Source of the DNA: Paramoeba atlantica
Lineage: Eukaryota > Discosea
Assembly: GCA_977017575.1 (NCBI GenBank)
Contig: CDRNVI010000007.1
Span: forward strand, 300,102-364,101
Direction of reading: 5' to 3'
DNA: 64,000 nt
This document shows, in pieces, positions 10,239-20,998 of the stretch (the first letter of the stretch is position 1; the number at the start of each line of letters is the position of its first letter). Below the pieces are notes generated by a model. It saw nothing but the letters and a program-made list of their open reading frames with translations. It made no database searches and was not told the DNA's origin. A program made the translations under genes and the position numbers.

Positions 10239-11324
10239 ATGGCGGATATCATTGTTCCTTCGGGATTTTCTTCACCAGATATTGGAATACTAAGAGCTCA
10301 ATGGCTAACCGGATGTCGTGACAAACGAAGAGAGCTCGCAAGACTCTACCCGGACCCTTTTCTTGATCCCACTTTCTTGGATTCGTTGCGACGAGGTCTT
10401 GTCGAAAAAGGGGAGATGCCACGGTCCTACCTCGACAATCAGTACCACCCTTTAGGAGGTCCGTCACGGGCGGCTGCCTCTGCGTTGTTACGAGAGAATT
10501 CTCGACGGAATAATTTCTCGACAAACGCAATCAAAACAGAAGATGCGATGGCTCCGTCGAGCGGGTGGTCACTCGCCTCTCTGGCCACGGAACCTTTTTA
10601 CAAGGCAACGACAGAATCCAGGTCATCCACCAAAAAACTTAATTCTAGCGTACATACTGGATGTACTACTCAGGCAAGATCGGACTCTGTTCGTAATTCG
10701 CTTACGACCACTGCCCTTCCTCAAGCACACTACCGTATGTCACTCGAAATCGTTAACACTCCCGCACAGTGCAACGATGTCGTGGAGCTATACAGCACGC
10801 ATTTTCAAGATCCGGATCCAGCAACCTTTCGCAAAGTTGTTCGACCGAATTCCAACCGTTCTACTCGGACGCGAACCGTTTTCGCCGGTCCTTTTCACTG
10901 GATCTTGCGTCAAAAGGAGTCACAAGCGGTCATATGTGCGGCGAGCGGGCAAATTCACCGCTCCATGGCTTCCAATTTGCGTTTCATGGAGATTCAGTTT
11001 TTTTGTACCAGTCGTTCCTTCAAAGGGCAAGGTATGGCAAGGTTCTTTAATGCACTCTTACAAAATCACGCTCGTGAAGTAGGGTGCACTTTTGTACTCG
11101 TATGCGCCTCGCTAAATGCCGTTGAGTTTTGGCTTACACCCTCAATTAACTATAGGCGCATTGGGTCTGACCTAAAGGCCCGTGTGGAGCAATACTACAG
11201 GGAGAGCTGTCTCCAGTTCATTAACACAGAGCTTCTGGTATGGAAAGTAGTTCCTGAGACGTCTATACTTGTTGCGAAGGCTATGCAACGATTGCCTCCT
11301 GGGGTAAAGTTTGGGTTGCCTTGA
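10239..11324 (+). CDS. GNAT-family acetyltransferase
   Basis: The first in-frame ATG is 10239 (MADIIVPSGFSSPD), giving 361 residues. The C-terminal half has the GNAT fold: a beta strand with FMEIQFFCTSRSFKGQGMAR, where QGMAR sits as the acetyl-CoA pyrophosphate loop (R/Q-x-x-G-x-A), then the helix FFNALLQNHAREVGC, the strand TFVLVCAS, and NAVEFWLTPSINYRRIG, the usual motif B. The last part resembles histone and lysine acetyltransferases of the PCAF/GCN5 type more than antibiotic acetyltransferases. There is no bromodomain. The N-terminal 190 residues contain a Pro/Leu-rich helical segment and a Ser/Thr-rich linker. The substrate cannot be told from sequence. Confidence 0.75.
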   Translation: MADIIVPSGFSSPDIGILRAQWLTGCRDKRRELARLYPDPFLDPTFLDSLRRGLVEKGEMPRSYLDNQYHPLGGPSRAAASALLRENSRRNNFSTNAIKTEDAMAPSSGWSLASLATEPFYKATTESRSSTKKLNSSVHTGCTTQARSDSVRNSLTTTALPQAHYRMSLEIVNTPAQCNDVVELYSTHFQDPDPATFRKVVRPNSNRSTRTRTVFAGPFHWILRQKESQAVICAASGQIHRSMASNLRFMEIQFFCTSRSFKGQGMARFFNALLQNHAREVGCTFVLVCASLNAVEFWLTPSINYRRIGSDLKARVEQYYRESCLQFINTELLVWKVVPETSILVAKAMQRLPPGVKFGLP

Positions 11325-11700
11325 GCAATAATTGTATGCATACCTGCGACCGTCCTATAACTATTACACGTTCCTGTACTACTGGTATGGGTAATGAATA
11401 AAAGGTTTTTGAATAATAAGGTTAGTGAACGCTGAAAAAATGTTAAAAAGGTAATGTTTAAAGGATAAAAGGTAAAATGGCTATAAAACAAAGCAGAGAA
11501 TAGGATAGTAGCAAAGAATAGTAGAGTAGAACCGCACTAAATTGAAACAAAAAAAATCTATTTTTAATAAATTTATATTTTATGAAATATTCTTGTATTC
11601 TAAATAAATCGATAATGTGTCGTAGAGTAGAACGGACCGGTGAAACATAGTTTTGTTCCACATGATTTAAAACCTTGTGAAAATTTCGACTAGCTTTTAC
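11325..11700. other. intergenic region
   Basis: An AT-rich spacer of about 375 bp. I see no coding potential and no clear acceptor. Confidence 0.4.
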
Positions 11701-13836
11701 ATGTACACGGAGAACGAGAATACATTAGCCGCTGAAATTGGCCTCAACGTGAACGCCTCACCATGGAAAGGGCCAGTTGCGGTTCAGTCTGTCACTCAGA
11801 CTTCCAGTAGCAACGAATTTTCTTACATTGATACTCCTCCGCAAGAGTCATCTTTGCCTAGTTTCTTTCCTCCTTCTATTGACTTGAGCAACGCGCAAGA
11901 AAGCCGTGTGTGTAAGTTCTTCTTACACGGAGGCTGTTCGCGCGGTAGCTCTTGTACTTATCTGCACGAGCTCCCAAAAGACGCTAATTTAACAAAGGAC
12001 AGTGATGGATCCACCAACGTCAAGGGTATGGTTTTCAATTTGAATGCGAAGAACACGTTTACCGCACTTAACAAGCAGTCCAGCGTAGACGTTCTCGTGA
12101 GTTCAGAATCGGGCGCGGCTCACTCAGCTCACGACGCCGCAAATTCGAAGCACTCCACTTCTATGCACACCAGAATGATGTCGGATACAAGCGGGGCGAT
12201 GGTTGGGAACTACGGAAACGTCGATGTATACAACGCTCAGTTCGCTCACTCCAATTCTGCCATGTGGGATACCTTTGCTGCAGTCTCTCAAGCGGGACAT
12301 GATGACCATTCCGGTTACCTGCAAAGTCAGGAATACCCAGAAAACGTGTACGCCTCGTTGGGAGAGTCTGAGGGTGCATACTATGTCTCCGAGCACGATC
12401 CCTACAGTTTTCAGGCGGAACCTCACAACACAAATGTAGGAAACGCAGTGTTGCCCTCTGAAGGCACACATTTCTATGATTTCGAATCGGGGCCATCGTT
12501 TAGCAGACCATCTCAACCCTCGTCACAAGAATCCATCAATGATAAAATGGTGACCGACTATGTACCTGTTCGACAAACCCGGCAAACAACGCGCTCTTCG
12601 TCTTTTCGAGGGTCTTCCACCACGTACAATTCCACCACGTCTACTCTTCAGGCCAGCTTATCATCCTTTGCTGCAGGGACGTCCAGTGGCCTAGTGTCAG
12701 GGAGCAGTCTGAACGTTCATGCAGCACCTCATGAGCCTTCAAGGGGGAAATCATCTTCGGATTTACATTTCTCGAAAGTCTCTTCCGAGCGCCAAGTTTC
12801 CGCTGGGGGCCAAGAAACGTCGAATGACAGTACCACCTTGCTTCGAAATCTCTCAAATATGCCTTCAAGTTCAGGACCTCTTGGGACAAGTTCTAAAAGT
12901 TTGGCCGGACCGAGATCATACGCTGCTGCAGCTCAAAAAGGCTTCAACTCTATCCCTATTCTTGAAAAATCTGCACGTCCTGAAGTGTATGAAAACGATC
13001 TTTCAATCTCCGAAACACCTCTCCCAGTGAACCAACGTACAGAGAAAAATTCGCCAAGTGTAAAGCCGGCATCAATCGTGCAAAGCGGGTGTGGAGTAAA
13101 TTACGCACGCATTACTTCAGGAAGTTTCCGAGCGGATAGTGGAAAGGGACTTCGAGTTTCTGAACTGATTGACCTGAATTCCGAAATAAACTCCGAACAA
13201 GAAGGGGCAGCCACTGCTTCGGAAGGTATCCCGTTCTCTCGTCAAGTACTATCGCGAAATAAACGGCAGGGATTAGGTTCGTCGAATTCGGGGATAGAAT
13301 CCCTACCTTCAAAAGAATGGTTGCAACGCGATTTTTCTGCAGCGCGGGATTCGAAAGCACATGTGCCACATCCCACGAAGGTGCTTCCTTTACCACCTCC
13401 CGTCTTTTGGGCTGCAAGAACACCGAGTAATGAGGTTCGTAAGCTCTTGGAAGCGATACTTCCCGAAATCATCGTCCCTTCCCCGCATCGTGCGACAGAA
13501 AGAAACGGTAATAAGTCGCGGACGTCCCTATATTCGAATTCGGAAGCAGGTAATACAGAGCTTGGTTCCGTCAAAGGATACAATCGTCAGATACTTCATT
13601 CCGGCCAAAAGCATTCCAACAAATACGTGAACGAATCTGGAAAAGCAAAGTCGTACCTGATGCGGTCCAGAGATGGTGAAGGAAGTGGTATTTACGGGCA
13701 TTCCAGCACCGACGAAATTGTCCACAATCGAGCAAGCCGAGGTAGAGCGAATATCTCGAGTGGAATGGGTGACGCCAATTCCCGTCGTTCTGCACAGTTT
13801 TCGGTATACTCACGCACCCGCGAAAATTTGACGTAA
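11701..13836 (+). CDS. CCCH zinc-finger protein, likely RNA-binding
   Basis: The first ATG is 11701 (MYTENENTLAAEIGLN), giving 711 residues. A single CCCH finger lies at about residues 70-88: C-x7-C-x5-C-x3-H in CKFFLHGGCSRGSSCTYLH. Single fingers of this spacing bind RNA in many eukaryotes. The rest is disordered: Ser, Thr, Asn and Gly dominate, with acidic and aromatic patches (residues 180-260) and a short ordered stretch near residue 570 (VFWAARTPSNEVRKLLEAI). The C-terminus is Arg/Ser/Gly-rich. It lies directly upstream of a second putative RNA-binding gene. If the host is kinetoplastid-like, such proteins are the main gene regulators there; this is inference. Confidence 0.75.
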   Translation: MYTENENTLAAEIGLNVNASPWKGPVAVQSVTQTSSSNEFSYIDTPPQESSLPSFFPPSIDLSNAQESRVCKFFLHGGCSRGSSCTYLHELPKDANLTKDSDGSTNVKGMVFNLNAKNTFTALNKQSSVDVLVSSESGAAHSAHDAANSKHSTSMHTRMMSDTSGAMVGNYGNVDVYNAQFAHSNSAMWDTFAAVSQAGHDDHSGYLQSQEYPENVYASLGESEGAYYVSEHDPYSFQAEPHNTNVGNAVLPSEGTHFYDFESGPSFSRPSQPSSQESINDKMVTDYVPVRQTRQTTRSSSFRGSSTTYNSTTSTLQASLSSFAAGTSSGLVSGSSLNVHAAPHEPSRGKSSSDLHFSKVSSERQVSAGGQETSNDSTTLLRNLSNMPSSSGPLGTSSKSLAGPRSYAAAAQKGFNSIPILEKSARPEVYENDLSISETPLPVNQRTEKNSPSVKPASIVQSGCGVNYARITSGSFRADSGKGLRVSELIDLNSEINSEQEGAATASEGIPFSRQVLSRNKRQGLGSSNSGIESLPSKEWLQRDFSAARDSKAHVPHPTKVLPLPPPVFWAARTPSNEVRKLLEAILPEIIVPSPHRATERNGNKSRTSLYSNSEAGNTELGSVKGYNRQILHSGQKHSNKYVNESGKAKSYLMRSRDGEGSGIYGHSSTDEIVHNRASRGRANISSGMGDANSRRSAQFSVYSRTRENLT

Positions 13837-14359
13837 TCTTTGGCATCGCAATTTGTCAAATGAAACTGTGAAAAATAAAATTCTCTTACGAAACTATGAT
13901 CTGATATTTCTGGTTATTTTTACTTCTATCGAGTCTCTATTATTCAACCTACTGTACAGCCCCTCATTTATATTGTATGCTCTATTATCTTTCTCAAAAA
14001 TGCATGAGAAAACGTGACAATTCTTAATTTATAGTGAATACTATCAATGTATGAGATGGCTTATACAAAGTATGTATCAATATACTGATGAGCAAAGATA
14101 TACGTATTCTTGTAACTCGTTTAACTATTACTCCTATTAATAGACCCAATACGAAGATCGTTTGGGTCTGGCTCGTTCAAATTATTGCTCTCAATGTGTG
14201 CAGGGTCATTGTGAAAATATGGTAAACAATTTCTTTCAAAGCATCAAATGAATGGTTTGTTCTTAACATCGGACTGCTTTAATCGTCGGTTGCCGTCCAT
14301 CAAGTATAAACCGCTATTTATATTTTTTTATTCGGAAATCTCACTTTTGATATGAAGTG
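13837..14359. other. intergenic region
   Basis: An AT-rich spacer of about 520 bp. Short T-rich runs occur near its end; I see no gene. Confidence 0.4.
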
Positions 14360-15811
14360 ATGGATCCTGGATCAAGTAATACGCACGTCAAAATGGACAA
14401 TAAAATGTTTTGCCCCCTGCGAAATGATTTGTGCACTGTAATGGAGACTGAACGCAACGAACGGTACAACATTGATTTTTTGACGCATTCCGAACGACTT
14501 TCTATGACTAGTTCTCCGGTCTCCGAAACTTCTTCTTTTACGTCTGGTGGGACCCCCAATGAAAGTCTTATTGAGGAAGCATTCAGTGTTCCATCTCCTT
14601 TGACAAGAGCACAAAGCTTCGAAGAACATGAGGTGTTCTCCGAAGAAGGGTCCAATACACCTTTTCATGACAATGTCGAATCCAATGAGGAAACACGTGT
14701 TGACGGTTGGAATTATTTCTCAAGGGGAAGTACTTCTACCCCAATCTCACCTTTAGAGATTCGAAGTTCCAAGAAAAACGTCTCTATTCAACTTCTCGCA
14801 AGAGACCTCATGAATATTGAATTATGGCAGAAAAAAGAAGTGACGAACCCGGATAAATCGGATAAAGAAATTGGGGACTTGTCCAACGTTCCATCTACGG
14901 CCCCTGCTCCGGTAGCTTGGCATAACAACTCTAAAAAACTCACTTATCCGACAAAGTTCATGCTACCAGCTGCAACTGTAGGCGAATCTTTTCAACAAGA
15001 TCCAGAAACAAAACCACATACACCGTCCTTGAATATCTCCCAAGATCATCCTCACGACGCCTACGACAAGGAATGTCCCAATCATAAAAGTCGGCCATAC
15101 TTTACATCTCCCACTCAAGCCTCGACAGCAAGAAAAGCAGTGCTGGAAGCTTCATCAGTTTCTGTTGTTCAAGTGTTAGAAGAAAATCAAACTCGTGTTC
15201 CGTCTTCAAAGCTTAACATTATTCATGAAACTGGCGGTTGTATCGCGAAGAACACAAGGAGTGATTCGAACTCTCGAATTTTTCAGACAGGTCCTCGTCA
15301 ACCATATCATCCACCGAACAGGATGACTCCATTTTCTTCTTATAGAAAATCCTCTGTCGCACCGTTAGCAGGTGGTATGTACCCCCCTCCTCCTCTTCAG
15401 GTGCCGTTTCACACGAATCCGCCACCATTGATGAACGCACACGTTTTTCCTTTTCAGCATGAAGGGCTGTCATCTCCCTTCCAGCACCTTCCCTACGGGT
15501 TACCATCCGTTGACGCCGTGCGAAATGGAATGCATCCAAGCTTATTTTTTCCCCTTGACCTCAGTGCGAGCACTCCGAATGCAGGGGCTGGTTCCGCTGG
15601 ACTGACATGTTTTGCATGCCGCGGGGTCGGTCACAAGGCGACCCAGTGCCCACACAACCCTCGGCCTGTTGTCGCGACCCCCGATATCGATGTTGTCGTG
15701 ACGTGCGCGATCCACGGCAAGTCACGTACTTCTAAAAATATGTTTTTCAACAATCGTTTTGGAGTCTGGCAGTGCTTCTCCGAGACGAAATGTAAAAGCG
15801 TGGTACCATAA
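14360..15811 (+). CDS. CCHC zinc-knuckle protein with a C-HGK-R zinc-binding tail
   Basis: The first ATG is 14360 (MDPGSSNTHVKMDNKMF), giving 483 residues. The first 390 residues are disordered and Ser/Thr/Pro-rich, with a Pro-rich run near residues 340-365 (MYPPPPLQVPFHTNPPPL). A CCHC knuckle follows, C-x2-C-x4-H-x4-C in CFACRGVGHKATQC, a known single-stranded RNA binder. The last 35 residues hold CAIHGKSRTSKNMFF, then WQCFSETKC. This Cys-x2-His-Gly-Lys-x-Arg ... Cys-x5-Cys pattern resembles a small zinc-binding module I recall from trypanosomatid RNA-binding proteins, which is one reason I suspect a kinetoplastid relative. It sits next to the CCCH gene. Confidence 0.75.
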   Translation: MDPGSSNTHVKMDNKMFCPLRNDLCTVMETERNERYNIDFLTHSERLSMTSSPVSETSSFTSGGTPNESLIEEAFSVPSPLTRAQSFEEHEVFSEEGSNTPFHDNVESNEETRVDGWNYFSRGSTSTPISPLEIRSSKKNVSIQLLARDLMNIELWQKKEVTNPDKSDKEIGDLSNVPSTAPAPVAWHNNSKKLTYPTKFMLPAATVGESFQQDPETKPHTPSLNISQDHPHDAYDKECPNHKSRPYFTSPTQASTARKAVLEASSVSVVQVLEENQTRVPSSKLNIIHETGGCIAKNTRSDSNSRIFQTGPRQPYHPPNRMTPFSSYRKSSVAPLAGGMYPPPPLQVPFHTNPPPLMNAHVFPFQHEGLSSPFQHLPYGLPSVDAVRNGMHPSLFFPLDLSASTPNAGAGSAGLTCFACRGVGHKATQCPHNPRPVVATPDIDVVVTCAIHGKSRTSKNMFFNNRFGVWQCFSETKCKSVVP

Positions 15812-16560
15812 CATTTATTGATTTGAAGAAGGCCTGTTATGGGATTCTTCCAGTTTAGCTATTAAAAATTTTGTTATTTATTTATTAACTCTGATATTGT
15901 ATGAATCCTTATTTTGATAGAGTATTTACTGTGTAGAATGTACTTTGTACATGTAAATATTTGTCCCCTTTGTTCTATCCGAACTCCCGTGTGGCAGATG
16001 TCACAAGCCTCTTCTTTACCTACTTCTGTAGTTGCTATTAGAAGATTGGAGATCGGGGTACCTTCTGCGCTTTGGGCTTTTTAACATGAATGTGGAATAC
16101 GTTTTTCGAGCCGAATCTTGTAAAAAGTTTTTGTCCCGAACAATCTTTTTGTTATCATCGTAGTAGTTTATAGATGCTACTAAAAGGTTGTATTCGTTTG
16201 CTCATTTCTAGTTATTGTATTTTATCTACAGTGCAATGTTAGGCATACAGTATCCAAACAATTGATACTATGCGAAGTGTTTAACTTTTTTGCTGAATTT
16301 GGCGCTCCTATGAACGTCGCGTTTTATAATGGAGTTACTGCTCCCCAAACTTAGTTAAATTTAAAAAAGGTTTAACTATTTCTTATTATTTAACTGAGTT
16401 TGCTACTTTTATATCGAACGTAACTAATCTTGCTGAATTTTTAGACGAATAATACATTTGTACTATGTAGCACGTAATTTACTTCTTTTAGAATTGGAGA
16501 ATTATTTTTTTTATCTGCATTGTCAAAAAATATCTTGATTTATGACTGTTGGATCGTAGA
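15812..16560. other. intergenic region
   Basis: An AT-rich spacer of about 750 bp. I see no gene or strong repeat. Confidence 0.4.
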
Positions 16561-16574
16561 TCTTAACTTTTCAG
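16561..16574 (+). promoter_or_regulatory. splice-acceptor-like site before the MFS gene
   Basis: TCTTAACTTTTCAG ends 3 nt before the ATG at 16578. TTAAC could act as the branch point. Confidence 0.5.
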
Positions 16575-16577
16575 GTT

Positions 16578-18068
16578 ATGACACGCCACATGTCACCAGA
16601 AAATCTCCGACAACGATGGGAGCGTCAAAGCGTAATATCGGTTTACGTTATGTGCCTAGCAGGTTTCTGGTATGTTGCTGGGCTGTTCTCCTACTCGGGT
16701 TATATGGCAAAAGAGTTCCACCCTGAATTACCGAAAGCAAAAGTAGGATATTATGCAGGTGCACTCAATGGCGTCTTCTTCTTGGGTCGTTTTCTAAACG
16801 GCATCCCTCTTGGATTTGCTGTGGACTACTACGGCACAATGGCCCCCATGATGCTAACGTGTGCCTCAGGTGTGATCCTTCCTATAATTTTCGCAATATG
16901 CCCTACATATTGGTGGGCTCTTTCCATTTGTCTTCTTTATGGTTTTTGTAACGGCACAGTGCTTTTAGCAAAAGTTCGGCTAGCATATATTCTTTCTCCT
17001 GAACGCAGTGCGTATCCTCTAAGTTACATTGGTGCCATATGGGGCATAGTTAACGTTATTGCTCCTGCACTCGCGGGGTCGCTTAGCTACGCTGCTACGA
17101 AATACGACGCCATTGGGCGAGCAATACCTGGACTACAGTGGTTTCCTTTTTTACTGCCTAATCTTATTGCATCGCTACTCAATTTATGCGCCCTATGCAC
17201 TCTTTTGATCGAATTCAGACTGCAAAAGCAAGTATTGAAAGCTGAAAAACTGTCTACCTCTACTCAGGAGACGCCTGACAAGAGCTGCCACAATAACACT
17301 GATTCTCATTCTTCGTCTACCGTATCTCTACCCTTACAGGACGAAGACTCGACTACACATAAGAGCACTCATCCTATTCCAGCAGAGAAGACTTTTATTC
17401 AATACGTATTGACAAATCAAACACAACTATTGCGGGTGACTTTACTTTTTGCCATGGCGAGTGGTCTGAGGTGCGTTGGAGCAGAAGTATTTCCTCTACT
17501 CCTAATGTTGCCGCAATCTGAAGGTGGATACGGAATGGGTACCGATGGTATTGGTATAATGAGCGCTATACAAGGGGCAATCATGATTATCGCCTCATAC
17601 TTGGCACCGATCATCACTACGAGATATGGTTACCGGGAATGCACGCTGTGGACGATTCTCCTTACAATACCACTTTACAATTCTATTCCGTTTCTTTCAT
17701 TTCTTCCTCAGTACGTAAACCTGGTTGCCTTGACTGTTGTAATGGGTCTAGCGAGACAAATATTCGGACATATTATGTTTAACGCCACGCTTGTGATGTC
17801 GAATTTTTGCACTCACAAGTCATATCTTGCGCGTGTATCAGCAGTAGGGACTTCGATACAAAGCCTGCTTTTATTCTTTGTGCCAACATTTGCTTGCTCT
17901 GTTTTTGCCTGGTCTGCTTCACAAGAACACGAATTTTGGGCTTGCCCGCTCCCTTTCCCAACGAATCTAAGTTCTGTTTTTATACTTTACGCTATAGCAG
18001 CTATTTTAACTTTTTTCACTGCTCTCAAATTACGACCGGAGAGGAATTTTCCGGTAGAATCCACGTAG
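16578..18068 (+). CDS. MFS transporter of the ZIFL-like type
   Basis: The 496-residue product has two blocks of six hydrophobic helices split by a polar Ser/Thr loop at about residues 222-275. The first block carries GALNGVFFLGRFLNGIPLG and, after it, AVDYYG, the form of MFS motif A (G-R-F ... D-R-x-G). Next come ICLLYGFCNGTVLLAKV and IGAIWGIVNVIAPALAGSL, matching the NG-x5-K and WG-x6-P-x-GG signatures of plant and fungal zinc-induced-facilitator-like carriers. Those export organic ions or drugs across the vacuolar or plasma membrane; the substrate here is unknown. There is no targeting signal beyond the helices. It is the last host gene before a 6-kb repeat island. Confidence 0.8.
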   Translation: MTRHMSPENLRQRWERQSVISVYVMCLAGFWYVAGLFSYSGYMAKEFHPELPKAKVGYYAGALNGVFFLGRFLNGIPLGFAVDYYGTMAPMMLTCASGVILPIIFAICPTYWWALSICLLYGFCNGTVLLAKVRLAYILSPERSAYPLSYIGAIWGIVNVIAPALAGSLSYAATKYDAIGRAIPGLQWFPFLLPNLIASLLNLCALCTLLIEFRLQKQVLKAEKLSTSTQETPDKSCHNNTDSHSSSTVSLPLQDEDSTTHKSTHPIPAEKTFIQYVLTNQTQLLRVTLLFAMASGLRCVGAEVFPLLLMLPQSEGGYGMGTDGIGIMSAIQGAIMIIASYLAPIITTRYGYRECTLWTILLTIPLYNSIPFLSFLPQYVNLVALTVVMGLARQIFGHIMFNATLVMSNFCTHKSYLARVSAVGTSIQSLLLFFVPTFACSVFAWSASQEHEFWACPLPFPTNLSSVFILYAIAAILTFFTALKLRPERNFPVEST

Positions 18069-18268
18069 TTTATCGCCTCTGACGAGTAATGTAGAACGTT
18101 TTGCTGACATTTTTTCTAAGGAAACGATATCATGGGCTTTTTTCTTGTGTAATAATGGAACCCATGCAGTCTTGGCTCGCAGTGGCTGGCAACATTTGAC
18201 AGCGAACGGCAGTAAATGGCAGCGTATGACACAAAATTGAGAAAAATGACGTATAGAAATTAACTTTC

Positions 18269-18300
18269 TTTTTTAGGGTATTGGTTAAACGCGGTAGTTG
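18269..18300 (+). repeat. lone diverged arm of the 22.4-kb foldback element
   Basis: TTAAACGCGGTAGTTG and its flanks match one arm of the inverted repeat at 22386-22488 with several changes. No partner arm is nearby. Confidence 0.4.
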
Positions 18301-18565
18301 AGGGGCTGCGGGTACTTCGACCGAGACCACGGTTTGTATTTTCGGTGGGAAGAGATACAAAAACTGGCAAAAGTTTACATTTGTTTATCATTTTTATGTG
18401 GAATTTCCGATTCGGTATACGCTTCTAGCTATATTTTCCTTTGTTTCTTTCTCTGAATCAATTTCTTCCTTTTTACTAACATAGTACATAGTAACATAAT
18501 TCTTCTTTTCCCGTAAACTTTTCTCCTAAATGTTTATGACTATCGAGAGCAATGGAGCCCATGCA

Positions 18566-18655
18566 AGTGTGGCTTGCACTCGCTGGCACAAGTTGGCACT
18601 GGCTGGCATAAGTTGGCACTGGCTGGCATAAGTTGGCACTGGCTGGCACAGAATT
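18566..18655 (+). repeat. 20-bp minisatellite
   Basis: About four tandem copies of a unit like GCTGGCATAAGTTGGCACTG. Shorter, related runs lie at 18175-18235, 19476-19512 and 19615-19665. Confidence 0.8.
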
Positions 18656-19280
18656 TAGGTTCAGATTAAGCAAACTATCCTTACTAATGTATTCTCTCTT
18701 AGTATTTACAATATTGTTATTCCGCACCCAATTACCTTCATACAATTTCCTTCATATTATCTATATAATTACCTTCAGCCAGATTGTTGTAAGGACGAAT
18801 CTGAGTGACAACCCCTCTTCAAGTTTCGCAAACGTTCCCTAAGTTATTTCATAAAACAATTGCTGACTGCAGTAGCTTCTTAATGTTTCGTGCGGCATGT
18901 AAAACGGGGGGCGGATTAATGTTACATTTCCCCGCTAAATAGGGGGGAAGGTGGTAGCTATGGGGTATGGAGGCCTTCACGCAACTCTGGGGCCTCACCG
19001 GGAGCAAAGGTGAAATTATTAGCCGGTTTATGTCGCAGACGGGTAAACAAGATCTAGGTCCATTGGCCCGGCCGAACGCACGGAGGGGCCGGCCGGGAGC
19101 AAAAGTGAATTTATTTAATTCCATTTTTTGGCAATGTGAAAAACCTAAAATTTCCAGTCAACCTCAAATTTCGCGAAAACCAACGAAAAATGATCATACT
19201 TTTTAAGGGGTGAATTTTTTTAAGGGGTCGAAAATTTTCTAAGGACTCGAAAAAAATTTAAGGGCTCGATTTTTTTTCAA

Positions 19281-19439
19281 CTTTTATGCCAGATAAAGGT
19301 GCAGAATTTATGCAATACAAAGGTGCAGCTTAATATGCAAGGTAAAGGTGCATTATGTAATATAAGGTGAATTATGCAATATTAAGGTGCAGATTAGTAT
19401 GCAATATAAGTGGCCACTTTTTATGCCAGATAAAGGTAC
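19281..19439 (+). repeat. degenerate 20-25-bp minisatellite
   Basis: Repeated units of the form GGTGCAGNTTANTATGCAAT with AATATAAA spacers. A single unit with GTGCAGCTTAATATGCA recurs at about 29,446-29,465, ten kb away, so this is a dispersed family rather than a local expansion. Confidence 0.65.
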
Positions 19440-20400
19440 GAGTGGGTCCCCTAGAATAATGGCCGTTGTGGCTTGCACTGGCTGGCACAAGTTGGCACTG
19501 GCTTGCAGTGGAGGTATGCATGGGATCCCTTGAAGCGTACCTTCAAGACATGAAGGACTAAATGTACGAGTAACCAGATGGTTTGGCTTCAGGGAGAAAG
19601 GCTCTCAGAGGACGTTTTTGGCTCGCAGTGGCTGGAAGCATTTGGCACTGGCTCGCAGTGGCGGTCTGCATGGGTTCCAATGTTGAGGTGATGTCTAGCT
19701 TCCGCCCTCGATTATTGAAAAACAGTAATGAATAGTGGAGCAATGTGCAGTGCGGTCTCCGCAAAAAATCAAATTGTGGAATTAAATGTTTTAAGTTCAT
19801 CTGTAAACATTTTATTCGTGTAAATCAGACACCTGTAAATGTACTGAATCACCCAGTAGCTATAAAAAAAATTACTATGTCCTTACGAAAAGATAGTATA
19901 CTTGGGTGAGACAAACATTACCCGTCGCACATCGAAATATCTAGAGTTGATCCAGGATCTTTACATGATGAAATAAGCATGTGTAGTGCGCGTCTGAAGT
20001 AATGACGATGAAAACATGCTCTGATATTTTTCTTTGGGAATCATGGGACAAAGTAAGAAATGCTAAACAGAAAAGCTAGACAAGTGCAGTTCGTCGCTGT
20101 CATTGTTGGGCTGTTTAATCCGAGAATTTCAGGGAGACTGGGGATAGAGTCGGACAAAAGGAAATAACACGCAAAAATTATGCGTAACTTGTCCGGTACG
20201 CCTGAAGGAAAGGTTTTTGTAAAAAAGGAGTGGAGGCGTCAACTATGGTGAAAATGTACCCTAAAATGCGAACTTTTTAAAAAACTTCTAAGAAGAGATA
20301 AATGCGATTTGGCATATTCTAAGATACAAACTCCTGGCCACCAATAATATCTTACATCCCAATAATAAAATATCTTATTTCTAAGAAGGATGCGGCAGGT

Positions 20401-20616
20401 GTGCCAAAATACAACAGTTCAAAGCATATTTATGTTGTTTCGCGCAAAAAGGGTGTTACTGCAAGCCCTCGAACTGCTCGTCGAGATTTGAGGCAAGCAG
20501 GGCATCAGTATAGGCCATGCCTAATTTCACAAGGGCTCACCGCTGTACAAAAAGAAAAACGCGTGCAGTTTTCTTTAAATTACAAAGAGGGCACATCGAA
20601 ATTGATATTCTATTAG
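20401..20616 (+). pseudogene. Tc1/IS630-type transposase fragment (DNA-binding part)
   Basis: About 65 codons encode VPKYNSSKHIYV, RTARRDLRQAGHQYR and AVQKEKRVQFSLNY. This is the second helix-turn-helix of a Tc1-like transposase (R-T-A-R-R-D-L-R-x-A-G-H). It shares the GVPK(Y/F)NSS motif with the broken transposase at 21.7-22.0 kb, so both come from one family. The DDE domain is missing: after LNYKEG the frame ends within 30 bp. It lies on the opposite strand to that element. Confidence 0.7.
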
Positions 20617-20998
20617 AATATCAAAAAGTAAAGTTTTTCAAACACTTTAAAGTTTTTATAGCACTATAAATGGCATTTATAGCGCTGTACCCTCCCCTGT
20701 TTATAATAGCCTCGACCCCTCCCCCCCTTTATAGGTTCTTTTTGGCAAACTCGGAAAGATTTTTTCAAATTTTCTTGCACTGTCATAAATATTTTGATAT
20801 TTATTTTCATATGGTTCTTCGAGGTATGGCGCGTGTTCGTGCTGGACATTTTACTTTGGAAGAGCGCCGGGGCCCACTTAGCGATTGAATAATTCCTGGT
20901 TCCTCGCCCCCAAATGTAGGGCGATTTCTGTGCCAACTCTTAATCTTCAATCGCCCTCCCCCCTTTATAGGTTCATTTGGGCAAAAGCGAGGCTATTA

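Larger units (their letters stand above)
18156..19679. repeat. composite repeat bounded by 15-bp inverted ends
   Basis: TGGAACCCATGCAG at 18156 is matched in inverse at 19666-19679. A weaker nested pair (TGGAGCCCATGCA at 18553; TGCATGGGATCCC near 19516) lies inside. All four ends lie next to runs of the GCTGGCA/TTGGCACTG type. This looks like a nested pair of non-autonomous elements with terminal inverted repeats. There is no transposase inside. I could not define a target-site duplication. The interior is AT-rich with GGGG/CCCC patches near 18900-19090. Confidence 0.45.
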
